Shown: positions 35,747 to 44,493 of the stretch, in pieces | Numbering within the stretch: the stretch's first letter is position 1 | Layout: each line of letters starts with the position of its first letter | From: Streptomyces venezuelae | GTDB taxonomy: Bacteria > Actinomycetota > Actinomycetes > Streptomycetales > Streptomycetaceae | Direction of reading: 5' to 3' | NCBI RefSeq assembly: GCF_008642275.1 | Contig: NZ_CP029189.1 | Location: 7,112,001-7,176,000 of the forward strand | DNA length: 64,000 bases | Notes under the pieces: generated by a model | The model's input: only the letters and a program-made list of their open reading frames with translations | What the model was told of the DNA's origin: nothing | Databases searched by the model: none | Program-made: the position numbers and the translations under genes

Positions 35747-35762
35747 TGTTGATCGTGTTCAA
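35721..35762. promoter_or_regulatory. Paired 14-bp operator around the ferritin-like gene start
   Basis: TTGATCATGTTCAA (35721-35734) and TTGATCGTGTTCAA (35749-35762) are near-identical, imperfectly palindromic sites 28 bp apart. They are flanked by CACTTTTGA on the left and TCAAAAGTG on the right, which makes the whole stretch an inverted repeat. The start codon at 35746 lies between the sites. Confidence 0.65.
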
Positions 35763-35775
35763 AAGTGCCTGAATG

Positions 35776-37221
35776 TCATGGCCGCGTAACAGAACGGTGC
35801 GGACCGCGCCCGCGCGGGTCGACCGGGGTGAGGACTCCGAGCCGGTCCTCGACCGCCTGGGCCGCGTCCAGGCAGAGGTCCTCCCGGAACGCCCGCCCGG
35901 CGATCTGGACGCCGCAGGGGAGCCCGTCGGTGATCCCGGTCGGTACGGCCACCCCGGGTACGCCCACGAAGCTGGTCACCGTGCACAGGCGCATCCCCGC
36001 CGCGACCCGGTCCCGGCCGGCCCGGTCGCGCGACTCCAGTCCCGGCTCGACCGGCGGCTCGGTGAAGACCGGGCCGAGCAGCAGCGGGTACTCGTCGAGG
36101 AACGCGGCCCAGGAGCGGCGGATGTTCAGCCAGGTTCCCATCAGCTTCATGAGCACCTCCGCGCTCGCGGGCGGGGTCCGCTCCATCATCATCTCGACAT
36201 AGCGGCCCCCGCCCTTGCCGAGCAGCTCGCGCACCACCGGCCAGGTCGGGGCGAACTCGGTCACGGTGATCCGGCCGTAGGCCTCCAGGGCCTCGTCCAG
36301 CCGGGGCACGTCCGCCACCTCGCGCACGTCGTATCCGGCGTCGCGGAGCGCGTCGGCGGCCGCCGAGACGGCTGCGCGAACCGCCGGGTGGACGCCGTGC
36401 CCGCCGGGGTCCGCGACGACCGCCACCTTCAAGCGCCCCGGGAGCGGCTCGCCGTAGGCGGGCACCGGTACGGCTCGCGGGTCTCGCGGATCGGTTCCGG
36501 CCAGCACCTCGTAGGCGAGCCTCAGGTCGCCCACGCTCCGGGCCATCGGGCCGTCGGTGACCAGCATCTGGGACGCCGGGCCGGGGTCGTCCGGGCCGAG
36601 GACGCGATGGTCGGCGGGGAAGCGGCCCGCGGAGGGCTTCAGCCCGGCCACGCCGCAGAACTGGGCCGGGATGCGCACCGACCCGCCGGAGTCGTTGCCG
36701 AGCCCGAGCGCCGCCATGCCCGTGGCGACGGCCACCGCGTCGCCCCCGCTGGAGCCGCCCGGAGTCCGGCTGCAGTCCCACGGGTTGACCGTGTCGCCGA
36801 ACAGTTCGCTGCGCGTGTGCATGCCCGCCAGGATCAGGGTGGGGATGTTGCTGTGCCCGAGGGGAATGGCCCCGGCCGCGCGCAGCCGCGCTACCGGCGG
36901 TGCGTCGGCGGACGCCACCAGATCGCGGAAGCGTGCCGTGCCGAAGGTGGTCGGCACGCCTTCCACGGCGGTGCTCTCCTTCACCGTGAAGGGCACGCCC
37001 GCCAGCGGCCCCAGCGTTTCACCGGCTGCCCGCCGCCGGTCCAGCCGTGCCGCGGCCTCGCGCGCCCGCTCCGCCAGCAGCTGAGTGACCGCGTTCACCT
37101 GCGGGTTGATCTCGGCTATGCGCTCCAGATGACTGTCGATCAGTTCGACGGCCGAGACCTCGGCGGTGCGTACGGCCTCCGCCTGCCTGGCGGCCGGCAT
37201 CTTCCACAGGGCGTCCTGCAT
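35776..37221 (-). CDS. Amidase (amidase-signature family)
   Basis: The 481-residue enzyme has the Ser-cisSer-Lys triad of amidase-signature enzymes: Lys in FTVKEST, the Gly/Ser loop GGSSGG and the nucleophile region GNDSGGSVR. It should hydrolyse amides; the substrate is unknown. GGTGGGG lies upstream of the ATG at 37221. The gene is divergent from the TetR gene, which is its likely repressor. Its end lies 29 bp before the ferritin-like gene, with the operator between. Confidence 0.88.
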   Translation of the reverse strand: MQDALWKMPAARQAEAVRTAEVSAVELIDSHLERIAEINPQVNAVTQLLAERAREAAARLDRRRAAGETLGPLAGVPFTVKESTAVEGVPTTFGTARFRDLVASADAPPVARLRAAGAIPLGHSNIPTLILAGMHTRSELFGDTVNPWDCSRTPGGSSGGDAVAVATGMAALGLGNDSGGSVRIPAQFCGVAGLKPSAGRFPADHRVLGPDDPGPASQMLVTDGPMARSVGDLRLAYEVLAGTDPRDPRAVPVPAYGEPLPGRLKVAVVADPGGHGVHPAVRAAVSAAADALRDAGYDVREVADVPRLDEALEAYGRITVTEFAPTWPVVRELLGKGGGRYVEMMMERTPPASAEVLMKLMGTWLNIRRSWAAFLDEYPLLLGPVFTEPPVEPGLESRDRAGRDRVAAGMRLCTVTSFVGVPGVAVPTGITDGLPCGVQIAGRAFREDLCLDAAQAVEDRLGVLTPVDPRGRGPHRSVTRP

Positions 37222-37244
37222 GACCCCACCTTCCTCGTCGGTAG

Positions 37245-37260
37245 CGATGCATGTGCATCG
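37245..37260. promoter_or_regulatory. 16-bp palindrome in amidase/tetR intergenic region
   Basis: CGATGCA and TGCATCG flank a TG centre, giving a near-perfect palindrome just upstream of the amidase gene. It is a good candidate binding site for the divergently encoded TetR protein. Confidence 0.55.
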
Positions 37261-37269
37261 GTACCGAAG

Positions 37270-37290
37270 CGTATCCCTGGATCCGATACG
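37270..37290. promoter_or_regulatory. Second inverted repeat in amidase/tetR intergenic region
   Basis: CGTATC at 37270-37275 and GATACG at 37285-37290 flank 9 nt. It may be a second regulator site or overlap the tetR promoter. Confidence 0.4.
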
Positions 37291-37344
37291 GCCGCATCGA
37301 ATAAACTGCGCAGCGGAACACCGAGGAGCAGGGAGGCGCCCGCC

Positions 37345-37938
37345 ATGCCCAGGCAGGTGGATCACGAGGGCCGACGCCGTCTCATTGCCGACGCCGTGTG
37401 CCAACTCGCCGACGAGCACGGACTGGAGGGTGTGACCCTGCGCGACGTCGCCGCTCGTGCACAGGTGTCGATGGGAGCCGTACAGCGGTGCTTCCGCACC
37501 AAGGAAGAGATGCTCGTGTTCGCTCTCGGGCACATCGGCGAGCGGATCGGCGAGCGCGTACGGGCCCGCCTCGTCCGCAGCCCGGCCCAGTCGGCCGGCA
37601 CCGCCCTCGGGCACGCGGTCACCGAGATCTCGCTGCTGCGGGAGGAACACCGTGCCGAGGCCAGGGTCTGGCTCGCCTTCGTCGCGCAGGCGGCTGTCAG
37701 CGAGGCGCTCGCGAGCACGTTGAAGGCGAACTACGCGGCCCTGCAGGACGCGCTCACCCGGCTCGTCGCGGAAGCCTTCGAAGGCACCCGCCGGGCCGGG
37801 TCCCCAGATCCGCAGCGCGAGGCGCGCACGCTCCTCGCCCTGGCGGACGGCCTCACCACGCACGTCCTCGTCGGCCACCTCACTCCGCAGGAAGCGCTCG
37901 ACGTCCTGGACGCGCACCTGGCCGGCCTCTGGGAGTGA
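37345..37938 (+). CDS. TetR-family transcriptional regulator
   Basis: The 197-residue protein has an N-terminal helix-turn-helix (GVTLRDVAARAQVSMGAVQRCFRTKEEML) in the usual TetR position at about residues 30-60. A helical ligand-binding domain follows. A GGGAGG site lies upstream of the ATG. It is divergent from the amidase, with two palindromes between, so it most likely represses itself and the amidase. The inducer is unknown. Confidence 0.9.
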   Translation: MPRQVDHEGRRRLIADAVCQLADEHGLEGVTLRDVAARAQVSMGAVQRCFRTKEEMLVFALGHIGERIGERVRARLVRSPAQSAGTALGHAVTEISLLREEHRAEARVWLAFVAQAAVSEALASTLKANYAALQDALTRLVAEAFEGTRRAGSPDPQREARTLLALADGLTTHVLVGHLTPQEALDVLDAHLAGLWE

Positions 37939-37986
37939 CCGGCCCGGCGCCGCCGGCCCTCGCCGGGGAGTACCGGCCCGCGCCGC

Positions 37987-38931
37987 TCAGGCCTGGGCGG
38001 CAGGAGGCGAGTTGATCAGCCCGAAGGGTACGTGGACGCTCGGAGTGCCCTGCGCCGTGCCGTTGAGGTGGGAGACCTGGTCGTCGAAGAAGATGTGCGG
38101 GTCGAGCGCCCGCATGACCGCGGACTTGTCGACACCGCCGAGAAAGAAGGCGTCGTTGACCCGCAGGCCCCATGCCTTCAGGCTCAGCAGGGCGCGCTCG
38201 TGAGCGGGGGCGTCCCGGGCGGTCACCAGCGACACGCGCAGGCGGGGCCGGTACGCGGAGTCCTCGCGGCGCCTCTCGTCCTCGACGCGCTGGATGCGGT
38301 TGACGCCGGCCAGGAAGTCGCGGAGCGGTCCCGGATCGTGGGGGGTGCCGGCGTGGCCGACCTCGTAAGCGCGGAACGCGTCGATGCCACCGTTCTGGAA
38401 GACCTGCTCGGCGGTGTCGCCCGCCACCACGCCGTCGAAGTCGAACGCGATACGGAGTTCGGGGTCGCTCTCGTCGTCGATCCGCCCCGTTCGCAGGACG
38501 TGACCCGCGGGCAGCCCGGCCGCGACCGCGTCCCGGACGTCAGGTCCGTCGGCCGACAGGAACAGCGACATGTTGAGCGCCGGCATGAACTGGTGCGAGG
38601 GACGGCCCTGCCGGAACACCGCCCGGCTGATCGGCAGACCGTGCGCTTTGATCGAACGCATGACGCGCATCCCGGTGCCGGGGTCGTTGCGCGAGAGGAT
38701 GATGACCTCGACCAGGGGGTCGGCCCGATCCGCGAGGTCGTTCAACGACAGCAGGCGTCTGACGAACGGGAACGCCACTCCTTTGGCCAGCAGTTCGTCG
38801 ACATGGGCTTCCTGGTGGGCCCGGTAGGCGTCCTCTCCCCGCTCCCGGAACACCGCGTCGCACTCGGTCAGGTCGAACAGGGCACTGGAGGCGATCCCCA
38901 CCACCAGGCGATCGGACAGGTCGTACCTCAT
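37987..38931 (-). CDS. Cytosolic 5'-nucleotidase family protein
   Basis: The 314-residue protein fits the NT5C1-like 5'-nucleotidase family (PF06189). It has the opening LVVGIASSALFDL, a region with DFDGVVAGDTAEQVF (HAD-like aspartates) and the ending HIFFDDQVSHL. Members dephosphorylate nucleoside monophosphates in the cytosol. The ATG at 38931 has a GGGGG run upstream. No partner gene is obvious. Confidence 0.8.
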   Translation of the reverse strand: MRYDLSDRLVVGIASSALFDLTECDAVFRERGEDAYRAHQEAHVDELLAKGVAFPFVRRLLSLNDLADRADPLVEVIILSRNDPGTGMRVMRSIKAHGLPISRAVFRQGRPSHQFMPALNMSLFLSADGPDVRDAVAAGLPAGHVLRTGRIDDESDPELRIAFDFDGVVAGDTAEQVFQNGGIDAFRAYEVGHAGTPHDPGPLRDFLAGVNRIQRVEDERRREDSAYRPRLRVSLVTARDAPAHERALLSLKAWGLRVNDAFFLGGVDKSAVMRALDPHIFFDDQVSHLNGTAQGTPSVHVPFGLINSPPAAQA

Positions 38932-39100
38932 GGCGCCCCCTGCTGGCACATGTGCACCGTCTGGATGCTTATCACCCTTTGGCATATGCAGGAAACGTCT
39001 TCCGGTCTGCCGTTCGAGCGGACCGGGGGCGTCAGACACCCCTGGCTGCCGCGGATAGTGTCGGTGGCCGGACACGAAGGCCGGGAAGTACGAGGTGCGC

Positions 39101-39808
39101 ATGAAGACCCATCGTCCGGGGCGACCGGAGGACCTTCCGGAAGCGGGGGTGCTGTGGGCACGCTGGGCCGCTCTGGCGGCGGCGACCTGGAACGCCGACG
39201 AGGAGAAGGAGCGCTTCCGGTACGGGTACTGGCTCGGCGTCGACGGCGTCGAGGACGGCGGCAGCGAGCTGCGCTACGACGACGGCGCGTGCAGCCGCTG
39301 GGCGCTGATCCGGGCCGGCGCCGGCCGCGCCGTGCTCTTCGGACAGGACGATTCCAGCAAGGTCGCGCGGCACGAGCCGCCGATCGATCTCCTCGCCGGG
39401 GCGCCCCTGTGGGTGCGCGGAGAGCGCTTGCGCGACTTCCTGGAGCAGGGAAGGGCCGAGTGCGTCTACTGGTTCGAGGACGGCCGCTGGCACCGTGTGC
39501 CGTACCCCGACGACCTCGGCGACGACGGGCTCGACTGCGGGATCGGCCATCTGACCTCGCGTGAGTCCGCCGTCGAGGCGCTCTGCGCGCTGTTCGAGTT
39601 CGACGAGGACTGCGCGGGCGCCGTGGAGGCCTGCGAGCGGTTCCTGGAGCATGCCGAGCGGGACACGGTCACCGACGGGGTGGTGCGCTCCTTCGCCGAC
39701 GAGGTCTTCCGGATCCAGAGTGCATACGAACTGCTCTGGCCCCAGGTCCCGGTGGCCCGTTCGGAGACGGACCTCGCCGCGATGACGGCGCTCGCCCGCC
39801 ACCGGTGA
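39101..39808 (+). CDS. Conserved hypothetical protein
   Basis: The 235-residue soluble protein is acidic and rich in Trp and Asp/Glu. It has no membrane segment or signal and no catalytic motif that I recognise. The segment SRWALIRAGAGRAVLFGQDDSSK suggests a beta-hairpin core, and FDEDCAGAVEACERFLEHAERD a terminal helix. GAGG lies just before the ATG at 39101. The function is unknown. Confidence 0.6.
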   Translation: MKTHRPGRPEDLPEAGVLWARWAALAAATWNADEEKERFRYGYWLGVDGVEDGGSELRYDDGACSRWALIRAGAGRAVLFGQDDSSKVARHEPPIDLLAGAPLWVRGERLRDFLEQGRAECVYWFEDGRWHRVPYPDDLGDDGLDCGIGHLTSRESAVEALCALFEFDEDCAGAVEACERFLEHAERDTVTDGVVRSFADEVFRIQSAYELLWPQVPVARSETDLAAMTALARHR

Positions 39809-39845
39809 AAAGGGGGCGATCCCGCCGGTGGATCCGGCGATCCTC

Positions 39846-39888
<43 letters not shown>

Positions 39889-39933
39889 GGCGTCACGGCC
39901 GGCCCGGGCGGTCCGCACGCGACGACCCGGAAC

Positions 39934-39970
39934 GCCGCCGGGGCCCGTCGGGAAGACGGGCCCCGGCGGC
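39934..39970. terminator. Bidirectional terminator, 16-bp perfect stem
   Basis: Perfectly complementary 16-nt arms (39934-39949 and 39955-39970) flank a 5-nt loop between convergent genes ending at 39808 and 39983. This is among the strongest hairpins in the window. Confidence 0.85.
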
Positions 39971-39982
39971 GAGCCGTTCGCC

Positions 39983-41323
39983 TCAGGCCGTGACGGGGGC
40001 AGGGGCCTCCGGGGTCTCGGCGGGGGCCCCTGCCCCCGCTTCGGCGTCGGGACGGGGGATGCGGTGCAGCCCCTTGCGGTCGTAGAGGCGGGTGACGGCG
40101 AAGCCGAAGGCCAGCGCGGCGACGAGGGCGACACCCATCGAGGCCCAGGCCCGGGTCAGACCCGCGTCGGCCTGAGCTCCGTAGTAGAGGAGGGAGCGCA
40201 GACCCTCGGTGATCTGGCGCAGCGGCTCGAACTCGGAGAGGGCGCGGAAGAACCCGGGGAGGGCCTGGACGGGCACCGTGGCGCCGGAGGAGGGCACGGC
40301 CATCGCGACGAAGACGATGGTGGCCAGCAGCATGCCGGGCGTGCCGAAGGCGGCGAACAGGGCGAGGCTTCCGACGCCGACCACGGCGATGGTGGCGACC
40401 GAGTAGAGCCACAGCAGGCCCAGGTGGGAGGCGTCCATGTCGAGGATCCCGACCGTGGCGACCTCGACCAGGGTGCCCATCACCAGGGACAGGCCGAGCA
40501 TCAGCACGATGCCGATGGCCAGGGTGCGGACGCGGCTGGTGTGCTGGACGGGTTCGCGCTTGCGGACGGGGCCGTAGTCGGTGTGCAGGTAGCCGAGCGC
40601 CGTGTCGACCTGGGAGTTGACCACGTTGGCGCCGAGCATGCCGCAGACGACCAGGACCAGCGCGTAGTAGAAGGCGCTCAGGCCCATCGCGCTGCGGGAG
40701 CCCACGGGGTGGCCGTCGGCGACGTTCACGGTCACCGGGTCGGCCAGCTTGAGCTGGGCAGCCGTCGGCAGCGGGGTCTTCTGGGCACCGGCCTGCTTGA
40801 GGAGCTCCTGGCCGATCTGGGCGGACGCGGCGTGGGCGGCCTTCTGCGCGGCCTGGGAGGACATGGAGGAGCCGATGCTGCCGGCCGCCTGGTTGGTCAG
40901 CACGGTCAGGGTCGGCGGGGCGGCGGCCTTGCCCTGGGGTGCGGGCTGCGGGGCGGTGAGCGCGGCCACGGTGGCGGAGTAGTCGGCGGGTATGACGAGG
41001 GCGCCGAAGACCTTGCCCCGGCCCAGCCGCTTGTCGGCCTCCTCGCGGCTGACGACCTGCCAGTCGATGCTCTTGTCGCCCTTGGCGGCCTTCTGGATGC
41101 CGGCGACGGCCTGCTCGCCCAGGTTGACGTGGCGGCCGCCCATGTCCGCTCCGCCGTCGCTGTTGACCAGGGCCACGGGCAGGTCGCGCAGGTTGCCCCT
41201 CGGGTTGACGTTGCCGCCGACGTAGAGGAGGGCGAACAGCATCGAGACCACTGCGGCGATGAGACCCGTTCCGATCCACAGCTTGGGTCGGCGGAGCACG
41301 GAGGGGGGCGTGGGATGAGGCAT
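39983..41323 (-). CDS. DUF3533/YhgE-Pip-like membrane protein
   Basis: The 446-residue protein has an N-terminal helix (about 17-36). An extracellular region of about 170 residues rich in Ala and Gln follows, then five to six helices in the C-terminal half. This is the DUF3533 / ABC-2-like layout also seen in the YhgE/Pip family. Such proteins are linked to export or stress resistance, but the function is unproven. GGAG precedes the ATG at 41323. The divergent MerR gene and the double palindrome between them suggest it is the regulated target. Confidence 0.78.
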   Translation of the reverse strand: MPHPTPPSVLRRPKLWIGTGLIAAVVSMLFALLYVGGNVNPRGNLRDLPVALVNSDGGADMGGRHVNLGEQAVAGIQKAAKGDKSIDWQVVSREEADKRLGRGKVFGALVIPADYSATVAALTAPQPAPQGKAAAPPTLTVLTNQAAGSIGSSMSSQAAQKAAHAASAQIGQELLKQAGAQKTPLPTAAQLKLADPVTVNVADGHPVGSRSAMGLSAFYYALVLVVCGMLGANVVNSQVDTALGYLHTDYGPVRKREPVQHTSRVRTLAIGIVLMLGLSLVMGTLVEVATVGILDMDASHLGLLWLYSVATIAVVGVGSLALFAAFGTPGMLLATIVFVAMAVPSSGATVPVQALPGFFRALSEFEPLRQITEGLRSLLYYGAQADAGLTRAWASMGVALVAALAFGFAVTRLYDRKGLHRIPRPDAEAGAGAPAETPEAPAPVTA

Positions 41324-41353
41324 CGATTCTCCGGTGCGGCTGCGTTCCTAGGG

Positions 41354-41384
41354 CTGGATACTTATGGTATCCAGTCACTGGATA
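41354..41384. promoter_or_regulatory. Overlapping palindromes between DUF3533 and merR genes
   Basis: CTGGATAC (41354-41361) pairs with GTATCCAG (41367-41374) around a 5-nt centre. The overlapping TATCCAG (41368-41374) pairs with CTGGATA (41378-41384) around TCA. Two palindromes share one arm, a layout fitting a MerR-type operator that controls both genes. Confidence 0.7.
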
Positions 41385-41463
41385 GTGGCAGTATCTTGCT
41401 GTGGTGTCCAATCGCCGACACCGGATGCCGGATGCCGGACCGCATGACCAGCAGGGAAGCCGT

Positions 41464-42147
41464 ATGAAGATCTCGGAGCTCAGCCGGCGGACCGGCGTGC
41501 CGGTCGCCAGCATCAAGTACTTCCTGCGGCAGGGACTGCTGCCCGCGGGGCGGGCCACGGCCGCGACCCTGGCCGAGTACGGGGACGAGCACGCGCAGCG
41601 GCTGCGGCTGATCAAGGCCCTGACCACGCTCGGCGGCCTGTCCATCGCCGCCACCCGTGAGGTGCTCGGAGCCGTCGACCAGGCCCACAGCTCGGAGAGC
41701 GCCCTCGGAGCGGTCAGCTACGCGCTCCCGGTGCCGGTCGCGGCCCAGGCCGCGGCGGACCAGGAGGAGCGGGCCGCAGCCGACGCGAGCGCCGGTACCG
41801 AGGTCGCCGACCTGCTCGCGGAGCTGGACTGGCAGGCACCCGGCACCTCACCGCACGTCAAGGGGCTGACCGCGGCGCTGGAGGAGCTGCGCCGGCTGGA
41901 CGCCCAGTACGCACCGGGAGAACTCGCCGCCTACGCGCGGCTGGCCGAGTCCGTGGCCCGGCTGGACCTGCAGCGCGCGGCCGGCCTGGACGACCCGGTG
42001 GCCCTGGCCGAGCGGGCCGTCATCGTCTTCGCGATCTGCGCCCCGGTCTTCGAACTCCTGCGGCGTCTCGCGCAGGAGGACCAGGTCCGCCGCCGGGTCG
42101 CGGGCGCCGGCCGGGGCGGGGGCGGTGAGGACACGGCGCCGCGTTAG
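41464..42147 (+). CDS. MerR-family transcriptional regulator
   Basis: The 227-residue regulator has the MerR winged helix at the N-terminus (MKISELSRRTGVPVASIKYFLRQGLLP). A coiled-coil dimerisation helix and a long C-terminal domain without metal-binding cysteines follow, so it probably senses an organic or drug-like ligand. It is divergent from the DUF3533 membrane protein. A strong hairpin follows its stop codon. Confidence 0.88.
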   Translation: MKISELSRRTGVPVASIKYFLRQGLLPAGRATAATLAEYGDEHAQRLRLIKALTTLGGLSIAATREVLGAVDQAHSSESALGAVSYALPVPVAAQAAADQEERAAADASAGTEVADLLAELDWQAPGTSPHVKGLTAALEELRRLDAQYAPGELAAYARLAESVARLDLQRAAGLDDPVALAERAVIVFAICAPVFELLRRLAQEDQVRRRVAGAGRGGGGEDTAPR

Positions 42148-42165
42148 GCCGTCTCCGTCGGATCC

Positions 42166-42188
42166 TGCCGGGCCCGCGCGGCCCGGCA
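42166..42188 (+). terminator. merR terminator hairpin
   Basis: TGCCGGGCC (42166-42174) and GGCCCGGCA (42180-42188) form a perfect 9-bp stem with a 5-nt loop right after the merR stop. Confidence 0.75.
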
Positions 42189-42283
42189 CCGTACCTCGCC
42201 GCGCTGTCGGGGCACCCGAGTACGTCCGGTACGAGGGAGCCCTTCCGCCTCGCGATGCACGGCACCGGACGACGCGGGCCAGG

Positions 42284-42335
42284 CCGGCACGATCCGGAAG
42301 AGACGGCCCGAGCCGCCTCGTCCGGATCGTGCCGG
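42284..42335. terminator. 15-bp perfect inverted repeat
   Basis: CCGGCACGATCCGGA (42284-42298) and TCCGGATCGTGCCGG (42321-42335) are perfectly complementary. The 22-nt loop can itself form a GGC/GCC mini-stem. It may terminate the convergent ABC operon. Confidence 0.6.
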
Positions 42336-42466
42336 GCGCCCGCGCCGCGCCCGTAGACCGGCCGCCCGGACGTCGTCGGCGCCTGCGGCCCACCCGTCGG
42401 CCCCGCCCGGCGGCCGGCGGGATCCGGGTGCCGCCCGTCCGCCGCCCCGCGGCGGACGGAACGGGC

Positions 42467-43378
42467 TCAGGGAGCCTGGCCGCGTTCTACGGGCCGGCCG
42501 TCACGGCGGGCTTCGGGGACCACCGTGACCTGCGGGATCCTGGTCCCCGGATGCAGGGAGACCTCCGCTTCGACGCGGTAGGTCCCGGCCAGCAGCTCCC
42601 GGGTGAGGACCTCCTCCGGTGTTCCGGTCGCGACCACGCGGCCGCCGTCCAGCACGCAGATCCGGTCACAGAAGGACGCGGCGAGGTTGAGGTCGTGCAG
42701 GGCGATCACGGCGGTGACCCCGACCCTGCGGACGAGCCGGAGCGCGTCGAGCTGGTGGCGCAGGTCCAGGTGGTTCGTCGGCTCGTCCAGCACCATCGTC
42801 CCCGTGCGCTGGGCCAGCGCGCGGGCGATCAGCACCCGTTGCTTCTCGCCGCCCGAGAGGCGGTCGAAGGGCGCGTGCGCCAGGGCGGCGACGTCGAGCT
42901 CCTGCAGGGAGCCCATGACGATGTCGCGGTCGTTCGCGTCGTCGCCCGCGAAGGCGCGCTTGTGCGGGGTGCGTCCCATCGCCACCACGTCGTAGACGCT
43001 GAGCTCGAAGTCGCCCCCGGTCTCCTGCAGTACGGCCGAGAGGCGCTGCGCGAGCCGCTTGCCGGGCATCCGCCACACGTCCTCGCCGTCCAGCAGGACA
43101 TGTCCGGACGTGGGGCGCAGCACCCGGTAGAACGTGCGCAGCAGCGTCGACTTGCCCGCGCCGTTGGGACCTACGAGCGCCAGCACCTCACCGGGTGCCA
43201 CGCGCAGGGAGACGCGGTCGACGAGGGTCCGGCCGTTCACCACGACGGTGACGTCCTCGGCATCGAGGGCGCCGGGCCCGGGCCCGGGCACCGTCCGTAC
43301 AGGTCGCTCAGGTCGCTCAGGTCGCTCCGGGTCCACCGGTCGCTCCGGGTCCACCGGTCGCGTCGGTCCGTCCGTCAC
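42467..43378 (-). CDS. FecE-type ABC transporter ATP-binding protein
   Basis: The 303-residue ATPase has a Pro/Glu/Arg-rich N-terminal extension of about 35 residues made of PVDPERP-like repeats. Then come Walker A GPNGAGKST, signature LSGGEKQRV and Walker B MVLDEPTNHLD, the hallmark of iron-siderophore/heme/cobalamin importers. GTG 43378 overlaps the permease stop (GTGA). It is the last gene of a three-gene importer operon. Confidence 0.88.
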   Translation of the reverse strand: MTDGPTRPVDPERPVDPERPERPERPVRTVPGPGPGALDAEDVTVVVNGRTLVDRVSLRVAPGEVLALVGPNGAGKSTLLRTFYRVLRPTSGHVLLDGEDVWRMPGKRLAQRLSAVLQETGGDFELSVYDVVAMGRTPHKRAFAGDDANDRDIVMGSLQELDVAALAHAPFDRLSGGEKQRVLIARALAQRTGTMVLDEPTNHLDLRHQLDALRLVRRVGVTAVIALHDLNLAASFCDRICVLDGGRVVATGTPEEVLTRELLAGTYRVEAEVSLHPGTRIPQVTVVPEARRDGRPVERGQAP

Positions 43379-44493
43379 CGCGCCGCCTTCCGTCGCATCA
43401 GCCAGAGGAAGAAGGGTCCGCCCACGAGGGAGGTGAGAATGCCGACGGGTATCTCCTCCGGGCTCATGAGCGTGCGCGCGCCCAGGTCGGCGGCGATCAG
43501 GAAGCTCGCGCCGAGGAGCGCGGCGGCCGGCAGAGCGCGGCGGTGGTCGGCGCCCACCAGCAGGCGCACCACGTGCGGCATGATCAGCCCGACGAAACCG
43601 ATCTGGCCGCTGACCGCGACGATGGTGCCGATCATCAGGGCGATCAGGGTGAACAGGGCGCCGCGGAAACGGTGGACGTCCAGGCCGAGCGCCGCGGCGG
43701 CCTCCTCCCCGGCCAGCAGCAGGTTCAGCGACCGGCACACCCCGAGCAGGACGGCGGTGCCGAGCAGCACGGCGCCGACGGGGATCCACACCGTCGTCCA
43801 GGTGGTGCCGGCCAGTCCGCCGAGCATCCAGCGCAAGGCCGACTGGGTCTTCTGCGGGTCGTCGGAGGTGACGATCAGGAAGCTGGCCACGGCGGAGAGG
43901 ACCTCGGCCATGGCCACACCGGCCAGGACCAGCCGTACGGTGGTCATCCGCCCGCCGGAGCGTGCCAGGAAGTACACGGCGACCAGCGCGGCGAGCGCCC
44001 CGCAGAACGCCGCCACGGGCAGCGAGAACATCCCGAACACGGTCACGTGGAAGACCAGCACCAGCACCGCGCCGACCGACGCGCCGGAGGAGACCCCCAG
44101 CAGCATCGGATCGGCCAGCGGATTGCGGACCAGGGCCTGCAGCGCCATGCCCGACACCGACAGGCCCGCGCCCACCACGCCGGCCAGCAGTACCCGGGGG
44201 AGCCGGACGTCGACGACGATCGTCTCGCGGACCGGCGTCCAGGCCGGTTCGGCGAGGACCGGGTGGATCCGGTGCAGCAGGATCCCCCACACCTGGTCGG
44301 CCGGGACGCCGATCGAGCCGATCGCGATACCGGCCGTCGCGGTCCCCGCCAGCAGGACTCCCAGGCAGACGAGCAGCAGGGCGTAGGGAACGGCCCGGCG
44401 GCGGGCCCCGGCCACCGGGGGCGCTGCCGGAGCGGCGATCGTCCCGGCCGCCTCCGCCTCCGCCTCCGCCTTCGCCTCCGTCACCCCGGTCAC
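43375..44493 (-). CDS. FecCD-type ABC transporter permease
   Basis: The 372-residue protein has about ten membrane helices and the FecCD/BtuC signatures (DVRLPRVLLAGVVGAGLSVSG, ALVRNPLADPMLLGVSSGA, GFVGLIMPHVVRLL). A short N-terminal stretch rich in Ala and Glu precedes the first helix. GTG 44493 overlaps the stop of the binding-protein gene. It forms the channel of the importer. Confidence 0.88.
   Translation of the reverse strand: MTGVTEAKAEAEAEAAGTIAAPAAPPVAGARRRAVPYALLLVCLGVLLAGTATAGIAIGSIGVPADQVWGILLHRIHPVLAEPAWTPVRETIVVDVRLPRVLLAGVVGAGLSVSGMALQALVRNPLADPMLLGVSSGASVGAVLVLVFHVTVFGMFSLPVAAFCGALAALVAVYFLARSGGRMTTVRLVLAGVAMAEVLSAVASFLIVTSDDPQKTQSALRWMLGGLAGTTWTTVWIPVGAVLLGTAVLLGVCRSLNLLLAGEEAAAALGLDVHRFRGALFTLIALMIGTIVAVSGQIGFVGLIMPHVVRLLVGADHRRALPAAALLGASFLIAADLGARTLMSPEEIPVGILTSLVGGPFFLWLMRRKAAR

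Larger units (their letters stand above)
42148..42466. other. 319-bp convergent spacer with hairpins
   Basis: No gene is seen. The stretch contains the merR terminator (42166-42188) and a larger cruciform-like repeat (42284-42335). It separates merR from the convergent FecBCD-type operon. Confidence 0.65.

Noticed and set aside
35776..37221. Amidase as part of the lipstatin pathway
   Set aside because: It lies on the opposite strand with its own TetR regulator and is separated by the ferritin-like gene.
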